NCBI GenBank assembly: GCA_910583835.1
Contig: CAJTYM010000033.1
Coordinates: 1 to 46,653 of the forward strand
Length of the DNA stretch: 46,653 bases
Direction of reading: 5' to 3'
From: an uncultured Lachnospiraceae bacterium
GTDB lineage: Bacteria; Bacillota; Clostridia; Lachnospirales; Lachnospiraceae
Position 1 is the stretch's first letter. Each line of letters opens with the position of its first letter. This document shows, one piece after another, positions 6,801-13,503 of this stretch. Made by a program: the position numbers and the translations under genes. Under the pieces are notes generated by a model that saw only the letters and a program-made list of their open reading frames with translations, was not told the origin of the DNA and ran no database searches.

Positions 6801-8903
6801 GCCATTTTCTGAGACAGAGACCGTATAGGCCTTGGGATAATTGGCATAAATCCCACCCAGAATGGAGTCCTTGCCGCTTCTGGGGAACACGCGCAGGCTG
6901 GAAAATGCTACAGTCTCCGCAAAGTCAAACTCTATGGTGATAGGTTCTTCCAACTGCACAGACGATGCCATCCTGCCTAAAATATCAGAAGTATAGCCTG
7001 CATCGGAAGCTGCGCCGTAATCTCCGTCCGTAAGGTTCGCCGCACGCCACTGTGTGCCCGACTCAAAATTATTGCTGATTGTCGGAACTACGCCCGCGGC
7101 AACATTTTCTGTGCCGTCCCACAGCTCCAGTTCCATAATCTGCAGACGGTTCTCCTTGTCATTATCGCTCGTCTCATAGACCGCCGGTCCTACCTGCGAT
7201 ACGCTGATCCTTACCTTCTTCGCCGTAATATTTCTGCCAAATTCCGTATCTACATGCGCCGCCTGAACTTCCGGGAACAGTTCGGTGTTACGCAGACTTT
7301 CCACCGTGTAATCTGTACCTGCTGCCTCCCCATTCAAATCCACATCCGTCCAGTTCTGCCCATCCTGTGAAATCTGCAGCGTGTAATTCTTCGGATAATT
7401 GGCGCACTCATTGCCGGACACCGATTTCTCACTTGTCCGCGGGTACAGCTTTAAAGTCTCAAACGCTTTCTCACCGCCAAGGTTAAACGTAAAGCTCACG
7501 GGTTCAGCAAAGCGATACGAAGCCTGCCCACTGTTGCCCATCATGTTGGAGGTATAGCCGTTGCCGCTGTTCAGCCCCAGGTCTCCGTCTGTCAGAAATT
7601 TCTTATTCCACTGCCCGGTCGGCTCCCAGCAGTTAGAAATATCTGGCACGAGATTGCTCACCACGTTATTGTTTTCTGCATCCAGAAGCTCCAGCTCCAT
7701 AATCTGCAGCAGATTCTCTCTGGAACTCTCAATCGCCGGACCTGACTCATGCACGAGAAGACGCACATAGGACGCTGTCTGCTGCGGAAACTGATTGACA
7801 ATGCAAGGATTGGGCTGTCCCACTTCTTCCCCGCTGCCTTGTGCATTCACCCAGGCGCCGTCATCATAGCCTGCCTGCGTGTAATCCCCCAGTTCCCTGG
7901 CAAAAATGCCATTGTAATCCTCACCATAATAAATGCCGCTGGCAGTGATTCCCCCGGCAAGCGTTCCCTTCCAGTCTGTGGTATTCGTTTTAATCACCTG
8001 GCTGCTGCCATCCGCATAATCAACCATCAGAAGCGCTTTCACTGCCGGGCTGCTGGTGTCCGTATTGCCCATACCATTGTACCAACCGGTTCCGGCATTG
8101 ACTGTCACCGCCGCAGAATCTGCCTCCGCCAGAAAGGACGTGACGTCATAAGTCTGATAGCCGAGGCTCATATTGGCATTTCCATAACCGGGATTCATGT
8201 GATGGTAAATCAGATTTCTGTCCTCATCCCATTCTCCCACCTGATTGCCATTGACATAGGCCTGATAAACACCCAATGCCGTAATATAAAGCCTTGCTTT
8301 GCGGATTTCTTTCTGCTCCAACGCTTTCTCCGTCCGAAATACAGGCGCCAGGCGGCTCTTATTCATGCAGATAAACTCTGCCGATTTCCACTCCTGCTGA
8401 TTGCTGACGCCAGTCTCAAAGGACGCTTCCCCGGTATAAGGTTTCCCAGCCTGGTCCCATACTGTAAGTTCCCACCGGTAAATGCTTCTCTCAGCAATCT
8501 CCCCTCCGCAGGCAATGCCTGTGGAACAGTCACTGTCGGTTTTGCCGCTGTCCCAGACTGCGGAACCATCTTCTGCAAATACCTTTATCTGGTAAGCAGA
8601 CTGTTTCGCCCCAATCACCGTGGAATCCATCTGCCATGCAAAGCGGATTTTATCGGTTTCAATGCCTATGGGATTTGTCTGGTAATTGGTGGTCAGATGC
8701 GTGACCCTGGTCTTTGCCGCTGTCTCCTGCCGCGTACTCTCTGCCGCCGTATCCTGCAATGCACTCTCGGCTGCCACGCCCTGCTCCGCACCCATTAGCG
8801 GCTGCTTCCAGTCTGCTGCTGCCTGTGCCATCGGCGCCGGAAACAGGGAAAATGCCACACAGCCGGCAAGCATGCCGGCAAGCCATCTTTTTCTTGCTTT
8901 CAT
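3888..8903 (-). CDS. Secreted multidomain alpha-L-rhamnosidase (GH78)
   Basis: Predicted to hydrolyse terminal alpha-L-rhamnose from plant glycosides or polysaccharides outside the cell. Layout of the 1671 residues: signal peptide 1-29 (cleavage near AQA-AA); GH78 N-terminal beta-domains about 65-365; two similar discoidin-like domains, about 375-560 and 570-735, sharing LQIMELEL and ANYP motifs; more GH78 beta-domain about 750-900; catalytic (alpha/alpha)6 barrel about 905-1290 with the conserved DCNQRDERLSWTGD (941-954, probable general acid E947) and GSVVEWMY (probable base E1281); C-terminal beta-domain to about 1407; an acidic linker with DKEDNKG repeated; an Ig-like segment about 1445-1520; and two BspA-type leucine-rich repeats about 1575-1620. 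No LPXTG anchor. ATG at 8903 follows AAGGGTG. Divergent from the AraC gene. Confidence 0.92.
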   Translation of the reverse strand: MKARKRWLAGMLAGCVAFSLFPAPMAQAAADWKQPLMGAEQGVAAESALQDTAAESTRQETAAKTRVTHLTTNYQTNPIGIETDKIRFAWQMDSTVIGAKQSAYQIKVFAEDGSAVWDSGKTDSDCSTGIACGGEIAERSIYRWELTVWDQAGKPYTGEASFETGVSNQQEWKSAEFICMNKSRLAPVFRTEKALEQKEIRKARLYITALGVYQAYVNGNQVGEWDEDRNLIYHHMNPGYGNANMSLGYQTYDVTSFLAEADSAAVTVNAGTGWYNGMGNTDTSSPAVKALLMVDYADGSSQVIKTNTTDWKGTLAGGITASGIYYGEDYNGIFARELGDYTQAGYDDGAWVNAQGSGEEVGQPNPCIVNQFPQQTASYVRLLVHESGPAIESSRENLLQIMELELLDAENNNVVSNLVPDISNCWEPTGQWNKKFLTDGDLGLNSGNGYTSNMMGNSGQASYRFAEPVSFTFNLGGEKAFETLKLYPRTSEKSVSGNECANYPKNYTLQISQDGQNWTDVDLNGEAAGTDYTVESLRNTELFPEVQAAHVDTEFGRNITAKKVRISVSQVGPAVYETSDNDKENRLQIMELELWDGTENVAAGVVPTISNNFESGTQWRAANLTDGDYGAASDAGYTSDILGRMASSVQLEEPITIEFDFAETVAFSSLRVFPRSGKDSILGGIYANYPKAYTVSVSENGTEWQEVVKEDKGMVRKQEDLQNMRMSTVTFPGVIRAQTGLPGRMTGEFDQNPVSAVVYSSTKAQSEYKGGEIDPIAEYAGADMFANGISLAKGQTMVVNMGQNLTAVPNIRFSAPCGTRARLRFAEMLNDGSEVGRGATQADGPKGSIYQKSIRNARSQATYIFAGDGVEMYQPSMSFFGYQYVELTASDDMVIYGLTSKGISSVSEQIGQITTNNADVNKFFNNVLFGQLSNYYTAPTDCNQRDERLSWTGDTQAFAQTAVYNFDSYAFLQDMQEIFNENTKKNGYVAAVTDMVDTNAFFGNWAAGWSDVLIIVPWVLYQQTGDISFLADNWEYLDTYMQFLTGRERGTNQCWIPNNARNYGDWLSFQGTSIEVMFDYYYGYMNQLMAQIAGILGKEEKQAAYQEKFENIKQTFLATHVTFADGNLVIKSGEGNKNYQFMYSAGKGGVWENNSQTSLLWMLKLGFYDSDEMKEAAKKLLIENIKNENPDPSSIRAQAGKNTLAVGFLGSNVITPVLTDTGNADVSYDLLLQDGLPSWLFEVKAGATTVWERWNSYTPGVGFGDSEMNSFNHYAYGSVVEWMYRYMAGISADVEKPGFKHIILQPTLDTGEKYNGEERINTVNASYESLYGRIDSSWKSEEGKLAFYHARIPANTTATLYLPVEHADLGQLPTVNGITFKGMTEHNGSAAAEFILESGGYDFTVSGGKLIPAPAKDYGNEGDNGNAGDKEDNKGDKEDNKGDKISLSVCQIGDIPVQYYNGQKKTPGVSVKYQGKALAENTDYTIVYSNHTNIGNASVTISGKGKFTGTLTKTFVITVRKNASYTVGNYKYRITNARTDGKGTVSLTGVKNNSLRKKLKKITVAASVKIGGKSFQVTAIGNNAFKNCGKAASAEIKANVTAIGSKAFYNCKKLKKLTIRSTKLKTVGRNALQKINAKATVRVPKAKLKTYQKKLKGKGQKKTVKITALKK
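4577..4620 (-). repeat. Short tandem repeat coding DKEDNKG linker
   Basis: Two copies of a 21-bp unit in the rhamnosidase gene encode the acidic linker between the catalytic and C-terminal regions. Boundaries are approximate. The repeat may vary in copy number between strains. Confidence 0.6.
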
Positions 8904-8944
8904 AGTTTCACCCTTCCCTTCACTAAATTTATACAGATATAATA

Positions 8945-8974
8945 ATTATAATATAGTTTTCCCTCCGCTGTCAC
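8945..8974 (-). promoter_or_regulatory. Sigma-A-like promoter of the rhamnosidase gene
   Basis: On the minus strand, GTGACA (8974-8969), 18 nt, then TATAAT (8950-8945), about 40 nt upstream of the start codon. The -10 box is perfect. Confidence 0.5.
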
Positions 8975-8978
8975 TGTT

Positions 8979-9016
8979 GCAAAGCATTTGCTTTATATGA
9001 CCTTTTGCGATAAAAT
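8979..9016 (+). promoter_or_regulatory. Promoter of the AraC gene, with a small palindrome between the divergent promoters
   Basis: TTGCTT (8988-8993), 17 nt, TAAAAT (9011-9016) forms a plausible sigma-A promoter for the regulator gene. The palindrome GCAAA-GCA-TTTGC (8979-8991) lies between the two divergent -35 boxes and overlaps this one. It is a possible control site, though AraC proteins usually bind direct repeats. Confidence 0.35.
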
Positions 9017-9139
9017 ATAGATAAGAACAAGTGGGCAAGTCCGCATCAACTCCCTTATCCCCTTAATCCCCCGGGGATTGCACACTTCAACCCTCTTGAC
9101 GCCTTAACCCTAAATAATGAATACACAGGGGGTACATGG

Positions 9140-10249
9140 ATGAACGATAAAAAAATTCTCGCCATACTGAACGAATTTGAGCCGGCAGAAGCCGCTTACC
9201 GCAAGCTATACCTTGCCACCCCTTATGATAACATTCCTCCCTCGCGCAACTGGGATGATTTTGTCACAGAATATAAAAAGAACATGAAAAGCCCTGTGGA
9301 AATTCCCACAGAGCCTATTTCTGATATCGCTGTTTATTTTTATGAAAGCCAGTTCTTCTCTCCGCAGACGTTGATTCCCCGGGAGCCCTCTCCCAATGCC
9401 TTTGAGATGGTCTATCCGCCCGTGGCGAATTCAGAATGCGTAATCTTCAAACACCTGCGCTACCTTCCGGTGTTTGACCATGCCCTGGAGTTCGTCAAAC
9501 TGGTATATGTCCTCCAGGGAAGCAGCAGCTTCAACCTCAACGGCAAGACCTACCAGCTTCCTGCCGGCAGCCTGATAGTGGTAGGACCAGACACCGTGCA
9601 GAGTTTTTTCGCCCCCCACGATGAGGACCTTGTGCTGAACATCATCATGCGCACTTCCTCCTTTGAGAAAATGTTCCTTCCGCTGCTCATGGAAAGCAAT
9701 GAACTGTCCGATTATTTCTGGCAGATGCTATACGAAAAAGATTTTTCCTCCATCCTGCTGTTCCACTGTTCTAATAACCGGGAAATCCGCCATCTTGTCC
9801 TGCAGTTATATTATGAATCACAGTTAAACCATAATCACAGCCTGCTTATTATCAACAGCTATGTATTGCTGTTGTTCGCACAGCTTATCCGCAACCATAT
9901 CAAAGATGTGCAGAAAATCTCCGGGGCAGACAGCACCCGCAATACCGCCAAACTCTTCCAATATATTACAGCCAACAAGGCAACCATTACCTTGGGCAAA
10001 GCCGCCGCACATTTCGGGCTCAGCCAGGGCTATCTGAGCCGCTATATCAAATCCCGCACCGGCTATTCTTTCTCTGCACTGGTGCAGAGACTGCGCCTGA
10101 AAGAAGCCGCCTACCTGCTCATCAACTCCGGTCTCAGCGTAGAAGAAATCGTGTACCAGGTGGGCTATACAGATGTCAGCAATTTTTACCGCGTCTTCAA
10201 GGAGGCGTATCAGATGACGCCGGGAGAATTCCGCAGCCTCTACTCCTGA
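9140..10249 (+). CDS. AraC-family transcriptional regulator
   Basis: The 369-aa protein has an N-terminal ligand-sensing part, including a cupin-like barrel at about 115-190 (VLQGSSSFNLNGKTYQLPAG) and a helical middle region. Its C-terminal AraC DNA-binding domain spans about 272-369, with two helix-turn-helix motifs (LGKAAAHFGLSQGYLSRYIK and VEEIVYQVGYTDVSNFYRVF) and the family signature ending in TPGEFR. It is divergent from the rhamnosidase gene, so it probably activates that gene in response to rhamnose or a rhamnoside; the ligand is inferred from position only. The ATG at 9140 is preferred because the one at 9136 runs into a stop at once; AGGGGGT lies 6 nt upstream. Confidence 0.88.
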   Translation: MNDKKILAILNEFEPAEAAYRKLYLATPYDNIPPSRNWDDFVTEYKKNMKSPVEIPTEPISDIAVYFYESQFFSPQTLIPREPSPNAFEMVYPPVANSECVIFKHLRYLPVFDHALEFVKLVYVLQGSSSFNLNGKTYQLPAGSLIVVGPDTVQSFFAPHDEDLVLNIIMRTSSFEKMFLPLLMESNELSDYFWQMLYEKDFSSILLFHCSNNREIRHLVLQLYYESQLNHNHSLLIINSYVLLLFAQLIRNHIKDVQKISGADSTRNTAKLFQYITANKATITLGKAAAHFGLSQGYLSRYIKSRTGYSFSALVQRLRLKEAAYLLINSGLSVEEIVYQVGYTDVSNFYRVFKEAYQMTPGEFRSLYS

Positions 10250-10350
10250 GACCATAGACCGCCAGATAGCAGGCACAGCTCCCTCTCTACTCCTGATGCC
10301 ATGAATCGCCAGATAATGGGCACAGTTCCCTCCCTGCTTCGGAGACCGCC
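10241..10350. repeat. Imperfect 47-bp tandem repeat, about 2.3 copies
   Basis: TACTCCTGA...CGCCAGATA...GGCACAG...TCCCTC recurs with period 47 (10241-10287 and 10288-10334) with about ten differences; a degraded third partial copy follows. The first copy includes the last codons and stop of the AraC gene. It lies between convergent genes and has no convincing terminator hairpin. Confidence 0.6.
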
Positions 10351-10361
10351 AATACGGATGG

Positions 10362-11129
10362 TTACCGGTTAAGCTTCCTGCGCATCTCCAGCAAAATCTT
10401 CTTCTCCATACGGCTGACCTGCACCTGGCTGACCCCCATCTCTTCTGCAATCTGCGTCTGTGTCCGCTCCTTAAAATAGCGGAGTTCAATCAGATGCCGC
10501 TCGGTCTCCCCCAGTTCCTGCAAAAGCTGCTCCAGCACCATATGGTTCAGCAGCGTTTCATGGCTGTCCCCCTCCTGGGGCAGACGGTCAGCAAGGCAGA
10601 TTTCTTTGCCCTCCGAAGCTGACGTATTTTTATAAATGGATTCCACCTCCCCATTTGCCTCCAACGCCATGACAATCTCTTCCCTAGGCAGCCCGGTCTC
10701 CTCGGAGAGTTCCTGCAGCGTTGGCTCCCTGCCCAATTCCGATTGCAGCTTTTCCCGCGCAAGCTTCATCTTCGCCCCGCTCTCTTTCAGGCTGCGGCTG
10801 ACCTTAATCATGCCGTCATCCCGCAGAAAACGGCGAATCTCCCCCGTAATCATAGGTACGGCGTAAGTGGAGAACTTCACGGAGAAGGACACATCAAACT
10901 TATCAATGGCCTTCATCAGCCCAATGCTGCCAATCTGAAACAAATCTTCCGGCTCATATCCCCGGTTGCTGAACCTGTGGACAATGCTCCACACCAACCC
11001 CATATTGCTTTGCACCATAGCGTCCCTCGCCTTGCGGTCGCCCGCCTGGGACTGCTGCAGGAGTTTTCTATGTAACGCTTCCCTTTCCTCTTCCGTCACC
11101 GCCATCCTCAACTCATCCAAGCCACTCAC
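10362..11129 (-). CDS. sigF: RNA polymerase sporulation sigma factor sigma-F
   Basis: Sigma-F is the first forespore-specific sigma factor, held inactive by SpoIIAB until SpoIIAA releases it. The 255-aa product has region 2 (SNMGLVWSIVHRFSNRGYEP, then DLFQIGSIGLMKAIDKFD and FSTYAVPMITGEIRRFLRDD), region 3 (LGREPTLQELSEETGLPREE) and region 4 ending in TQTQIAEEMGVSQVQVSRME. I choose the GTG at 11129, which overlaps the spoIIAB stop as GTGA and gives the same length as B. subtilis SigF; a TTG three codons on has better spacing from AAGGG, and an ATG lies eight codons in. Third gene of the spoIIA operon. Here spoVA does not follow directly. Confidence 0.93.
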   Translation of the reverse strand: MSGLDELRMAVTEEEREALHRKLLQQSQAGDRKARDAMVQSNMGLVWSIVHRFSNRGYEPEDLFQIGSIGLMKAIDKFDVSFSVKFSTYAVPMITGEIRRFLRDDGMIKVSRSLKESGAKMKLAREKLQSELGREPTLQELSEETGLPREEIVMALEANGEVESIYKNTSASEGKEICLADRLPQEGDSHETLLNHMVLEQLLQELGETERHLIELRYFKERTQTQIAEEMGVSQVQVSRMEKKILLEMRRKLNR

Positions 11130-11557
11130 CCTTCCCCTATGGCCTTGCGCATGGTGACACAAGTTCCCTTCTGCGGTTCAGAGACCACTTCCACCGCATC
11201 CATGAACGCTTCCATAAATGCAAATCCCATTCCAGAACGCTCCAGTTCCGGCTTGGTGGTGAACATCGGCGCCCGCGCCTGTGCAATATCTGCAATGCCC
11301 TTGCCCGTATCCATCACGGAGATTTCCACCAGATTTCCCTCAATGCTGCAATGAATCCACACATGCCCTCCCTTCTGCTCATAGCCGTGGATAATACAGT
11401 TGGTCACCGCCTCGCTGACTGCCGTTTTGATGTCCGCCAGCTCGTCCACCGTTGGATTCAGCCCTGCCACAAATGCCCCCACCGCAACTCTCGCAAACCC
11501 TTCGTTGGCAGATGACGCCAGAAACTCCATCTTCATCTCGTTCTTTAAATCCTCCAT
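11126..11557 (-). CDS. spoIIAB: Anti-sigma-F factor / serine kinase SpoIIAB
   Basis: SpoIIAB binds and inhibits sigma-F and phosphorylates SpoIIAA. The 143-aa protein shows the GHKL ATPase fold: N-box EAVTNCIIHGYE (about residues 49-60), G1 box DTGKGI, and G2 box ERSGMGFAFM. Length is close to that of B. subtilis SpoIIAB (146). The ATG at 11557 follows AGGAGG by 7 nt. It lies 19 nt downstream of spoIIAA and overlaps sigF by 4 nt, which couples synthesis of the anti-sigma factor and its target. Confidence 0.94.
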   Translation of the reverse strand: MEDLKNEMKMEFLASSANEGFARVAVGAFVAGLNPTVDELADIKTAVSEAVTNCIIHGYEQKGGHVWIHCSIEGNLVEISVMDTGKGIADIAQARAPMFTTKPELERSGMGFAFMEAFMDAVEVVSEPQKGTCVTMRKAIGEG

Positions 11558-11576
11558 AGATTCCTCCTTTTCTCGC

Positions 11577-11882
11577 CTACTCCACTTCCATAATCTTCCT
11601 TAAACCGGATAACTGAAAAATCCTCCGTATCTGCTCATTGAGATGCACTGCCTTCACATATCCGCCGGAAAAACGCACATTCTTACACCGCCCAATGACA
11701 ACCCCAATCCCGGAACTGTCCATAAACCTGGTATCGGAAAAATCAAACACCAGGCTGCGCACCGGATATTTTAAAATCAGCCCATCCGCCTCCTCTTTCA
11801 GGAACTCTGCCGCATGATGGTCCAGTTCCGCAGGCATTTTCAATATCAGACAACCATATTCTTTTTTGTATTTGTGATCCAT
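11577..11882 (-). CDS. spoIIAA: Anti-anti-sigma factor SpoIIAA
   Basis: A 101-aa STAS-domain protein which, when dephosphorylated by SpoIIE, displaces sigma-F from SpoIIAB in the forespore. The phosphorylation motif FMDSSGIGVV contains the target serine at S56 (equivalent to S58 of B. subtilis). The N-terminal ELDHH motif is also present. It is slightly shorter at the C-terminus than the B. subtilis protein (117). ATG at 11882 with AAGGAAGG upstream. It begins the spoIIAA-spoIIAB-sigF operon. I could not find a convincing sigma-H promoter in the short space behind the terminator at 11926-11956. Confidence 0.93.
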   Translation of the reverse strand: MDHKYKKEYGCLILKMPAELDHHAAEFLKEEADGLILKYPVRSLVFDFSDTRFMDSSGIGVVIGRCKNVRFSGGYVKAVHLNEQIRRIFQLSGLRKIMEVE

Positions 11883-11925
11883 AGATTACCTTCCTTTCTA
11901 TATTTCATCGAGATTTCCTATAATA

Positions 11926-11956
11926 ACAAAAGACGTCGGGAAATGACGTCTTTTGT
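11926..11956 (-). terminator. 12-bp perfect hairpin between the TPR gene and spoIIAA
   Basis: ACAAAAGACGTC (11926-11937) and GACGTCTTTTGT (11945-11956) are exact reverse complements with a 7-nt loop. The minus-strand product ends in TCTTTTGTTATT, so it can act as an intrinsic terminator for the TPR gene; the A-rich other arm could make it bidirectional. It separates that gene from the spoIIA operon. Confidence 0.7.
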
Positions 11957-12012
11957 AATGTGTTGCTCTATTAAGTTCTTCTGCCTGTTCCCTTCATCCG
12001 ACTGCCGCAACG

Positions 12013-13332
12013 CTAAGGCTGCCTGTTCAGTTCATCCAGATACTGCTGGGATGCCTTCGCCCGCTGGGTTCCCGGATGCAGCTCTATCATACGCTGGTAA
12101 TATTTCTTGGCATTCTCCGCATCCCCGGTCTGCCGGTAACAATGCGCCAGATGATAGATTGCATAGCCATCATCATGGTCCTCCTCGGTCTGCACAACTT
12201 TCAGGAGGCCCGGGATTGCCGCCTCAAAATTCCGGCTGTTGTAATCCTGCTCGGCCTGCTGATATACAGCGGTCATATATTGCTCGTTTACGAGACCTTT
12301 CATATCATCATAGACAGCCTTCGCCTGCGCTCCCAACAGCCCAGGGTCAACCTTATCCATGCCATCCCCTGCCGCCTGCACGTCCTGTTTGGAGTAATCA
12401 TAACACACCTTAATCATCTGTTCATAATTATCTATGATTTTCTGCGTATCTGCAGACTCTCCCTCCATATTCTCAATCTGGGCTTTCAAGTCCTCAATCT
12501 CCTCATTCAGCCCATTCATCTCCTGCGTCCTTGTTGTCAGCTCGTTATTCGCCTCTATCTCTGCCTTGCGCGCCTCCGAGATGGCATTCTGGCGAACCGT
12601 AGGGATAATGAGGAACCAGGTAATCAGCGCCCCGATTGCCACCCCGATAACCAGATTTAAAATCGTCATAAACGGTGAAGTGTCCCTGACATTTACTGGC
12701 TGGATAATGGTCTCATTGCCGCTTCGGTAAGATGCCGTCTCCTCCTTCTTATTCCCGCCAACCTTGGACGATGACGAGTCTTTCTGCAAATGCTGGTTGA
12801 CCTCCCGCAGATAACGCAGTGTCGTAAGATTGCTGGTGTCAATCTTAGCCGCATCGCTCAATTCCCGCCTGGCGCGCTCATACTTGCCCTCCTCCATATA
12901 CAGCAATGCCAGGAGCTGATGCCCCTTGACAAACCCCGGATTCATGGAAAGCACCTTTTTCAGCTGGATAGCCGCCAGGTCTTTACTGTCCTGATTACAA
13001 TAGAGCAACGCCTGGTTATATTTCTTGATGGTCTGGTTGACGGAACTTAAGCGCGAGCGGTTGGACTGAATCGCCTCTAAGTATTGCTCCGCCGGATTGC
13101 CCTCCGGTTTCAGGCTGCGGCTGATCACCCACTCACTCAGGGCATCGACAACCTCGCCCATTTCATAATAAACAAGCCCCAGCAGATTACGGGCCTGGAT
13201 ATTTGCCTTATAGTACTGCAGGCTCTTTCTTAAAGATTTCACGGCGCCAGACAAATCACGTACATTTGCCTTAGCCAATCCGTCATTATAGAACGTATTC
13301 GACAGACGGATTATTTTATTATAAGTATCCAT
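12013..13332 (-). CDS. Membrane-anchored TPR-repeat protein
   Basis: The 439-aa protein has N-terminal tetratricopeptide repeats (about residues 15-180, for example AVKSLRKSLQYYKANIQARN and LLYMEEGKYERARRELSDAA), a polar linker, one membrane segment (about 222-246, ILNLVIGVAIGALITWFLII), a coiled coil (about 255-300) and C-terminal TPRs (FEAAIPGLLKVVQ and DAENAKKYYQRMIELHPGTQ). The TPR domains face opposite sides of the membrane and probably bind protein partners; no enzymatic motif is visible. The ATG at 13332 is preferred over an upstream GTG because AGG lies 6 nt before it. It lies after folC and the 47-aa gene, likely in one transcript. Confidence 0.8.
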   Translation of the reverse strand: MDTYNKIIRLSNTFYNDGLAKANVRDLSGAVKSLRKSLQYYKANIQARNLLGLVYYEMGEVVDALSEWVISRSLKPEGNPAEQYLEAIQSNRSRLSSVNQTIKKYNQALLYCNQDSKDLAAIQLKKVLSMNPGFVKGHQLLALLYMEEGKYERARRELSDAAKIDTSNLTTLRYLREVNQHLQKDSSSSKVGGNKKEETASYRSGNETIIQPVNVRDTSPFMTILNLVIGVAIGALITWFLIIPTVRQNAISEARKAEIEANNELTTRTQEMNGLNEEIEDLKAQIENMEGESADTQKIIDNYEQMIKVCYDYSKQDVQAAGDGMDKVDPGLLGAQAKAVYDDMKGLVNEQYMTAVYQQAEQDYNSRNFEAAIPGLLKVVQTEEDHDDGYAIYHLAHCYRQTGDAENAKKYYQRMIELHPGTQRAKASQQYLDELNRQP

Positions 13333-13359
13333 ATCAATCCTCACTATCTCTCTGAACGC

Positions 13360-13503
13360 TTACCGCTGCTGCCTTGCTTCCTTGATAATCTCCTGCATGA
13401 TATCCGTCATGTCGGTAAGGTCCCTGTCATATATCGCATCCTCAACCTCTTCCACTTCCAGGCTGGGTTTAAAATTCTTCAATTCTTCTTCAAAATTAAT
13501 CAT
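13360..13503 (-). CDS. 47-aa acidic protein between folC and the TPR gene
   Basis: A short, strongly acidic protein (MINFEEELKNFKPSLEVEEV at its start) with no membrane segment. Its ATG overlaps the folC stop as ATGA, with AGGAGG 8 nt upstream, which strongly supports translation. Small proteins of this type next to folC are familiar from Lachnospiraceae, but I know of no function. It ends 27 nt before the TPR gene start, so the three genes probably share a message. Confidence 0.75.
   Translation of the reverse strand: MINFEEELKNFKPSLEVEEVEDAIYDRDLTDMTDIMQEIIKEARQQR

Noticed and set aside
7749..8798. 349-codon open frame on the plus strand
   Set aside because: It lies wholly antisense to the rhamnosidase gene, has biased composition and no recognisable domain. 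A shadow of GC-rich codons.
9824..10489. 221-codon minus-strand frame across the AraC 3' end and the tandem repeat
   Set aside because: Opposite to the clear AraC domain and overlapping sigF; the repeated HYLAIHG / AIWRSMV stretch only reflects the 47-bp repeat.
11883..11920. Sigma-H promoter for spoIIAA (ATAGGAAAT looks like a -35)
   Set aside because: No matching -10 at the right spacing, and it would fall on the ribosome site.
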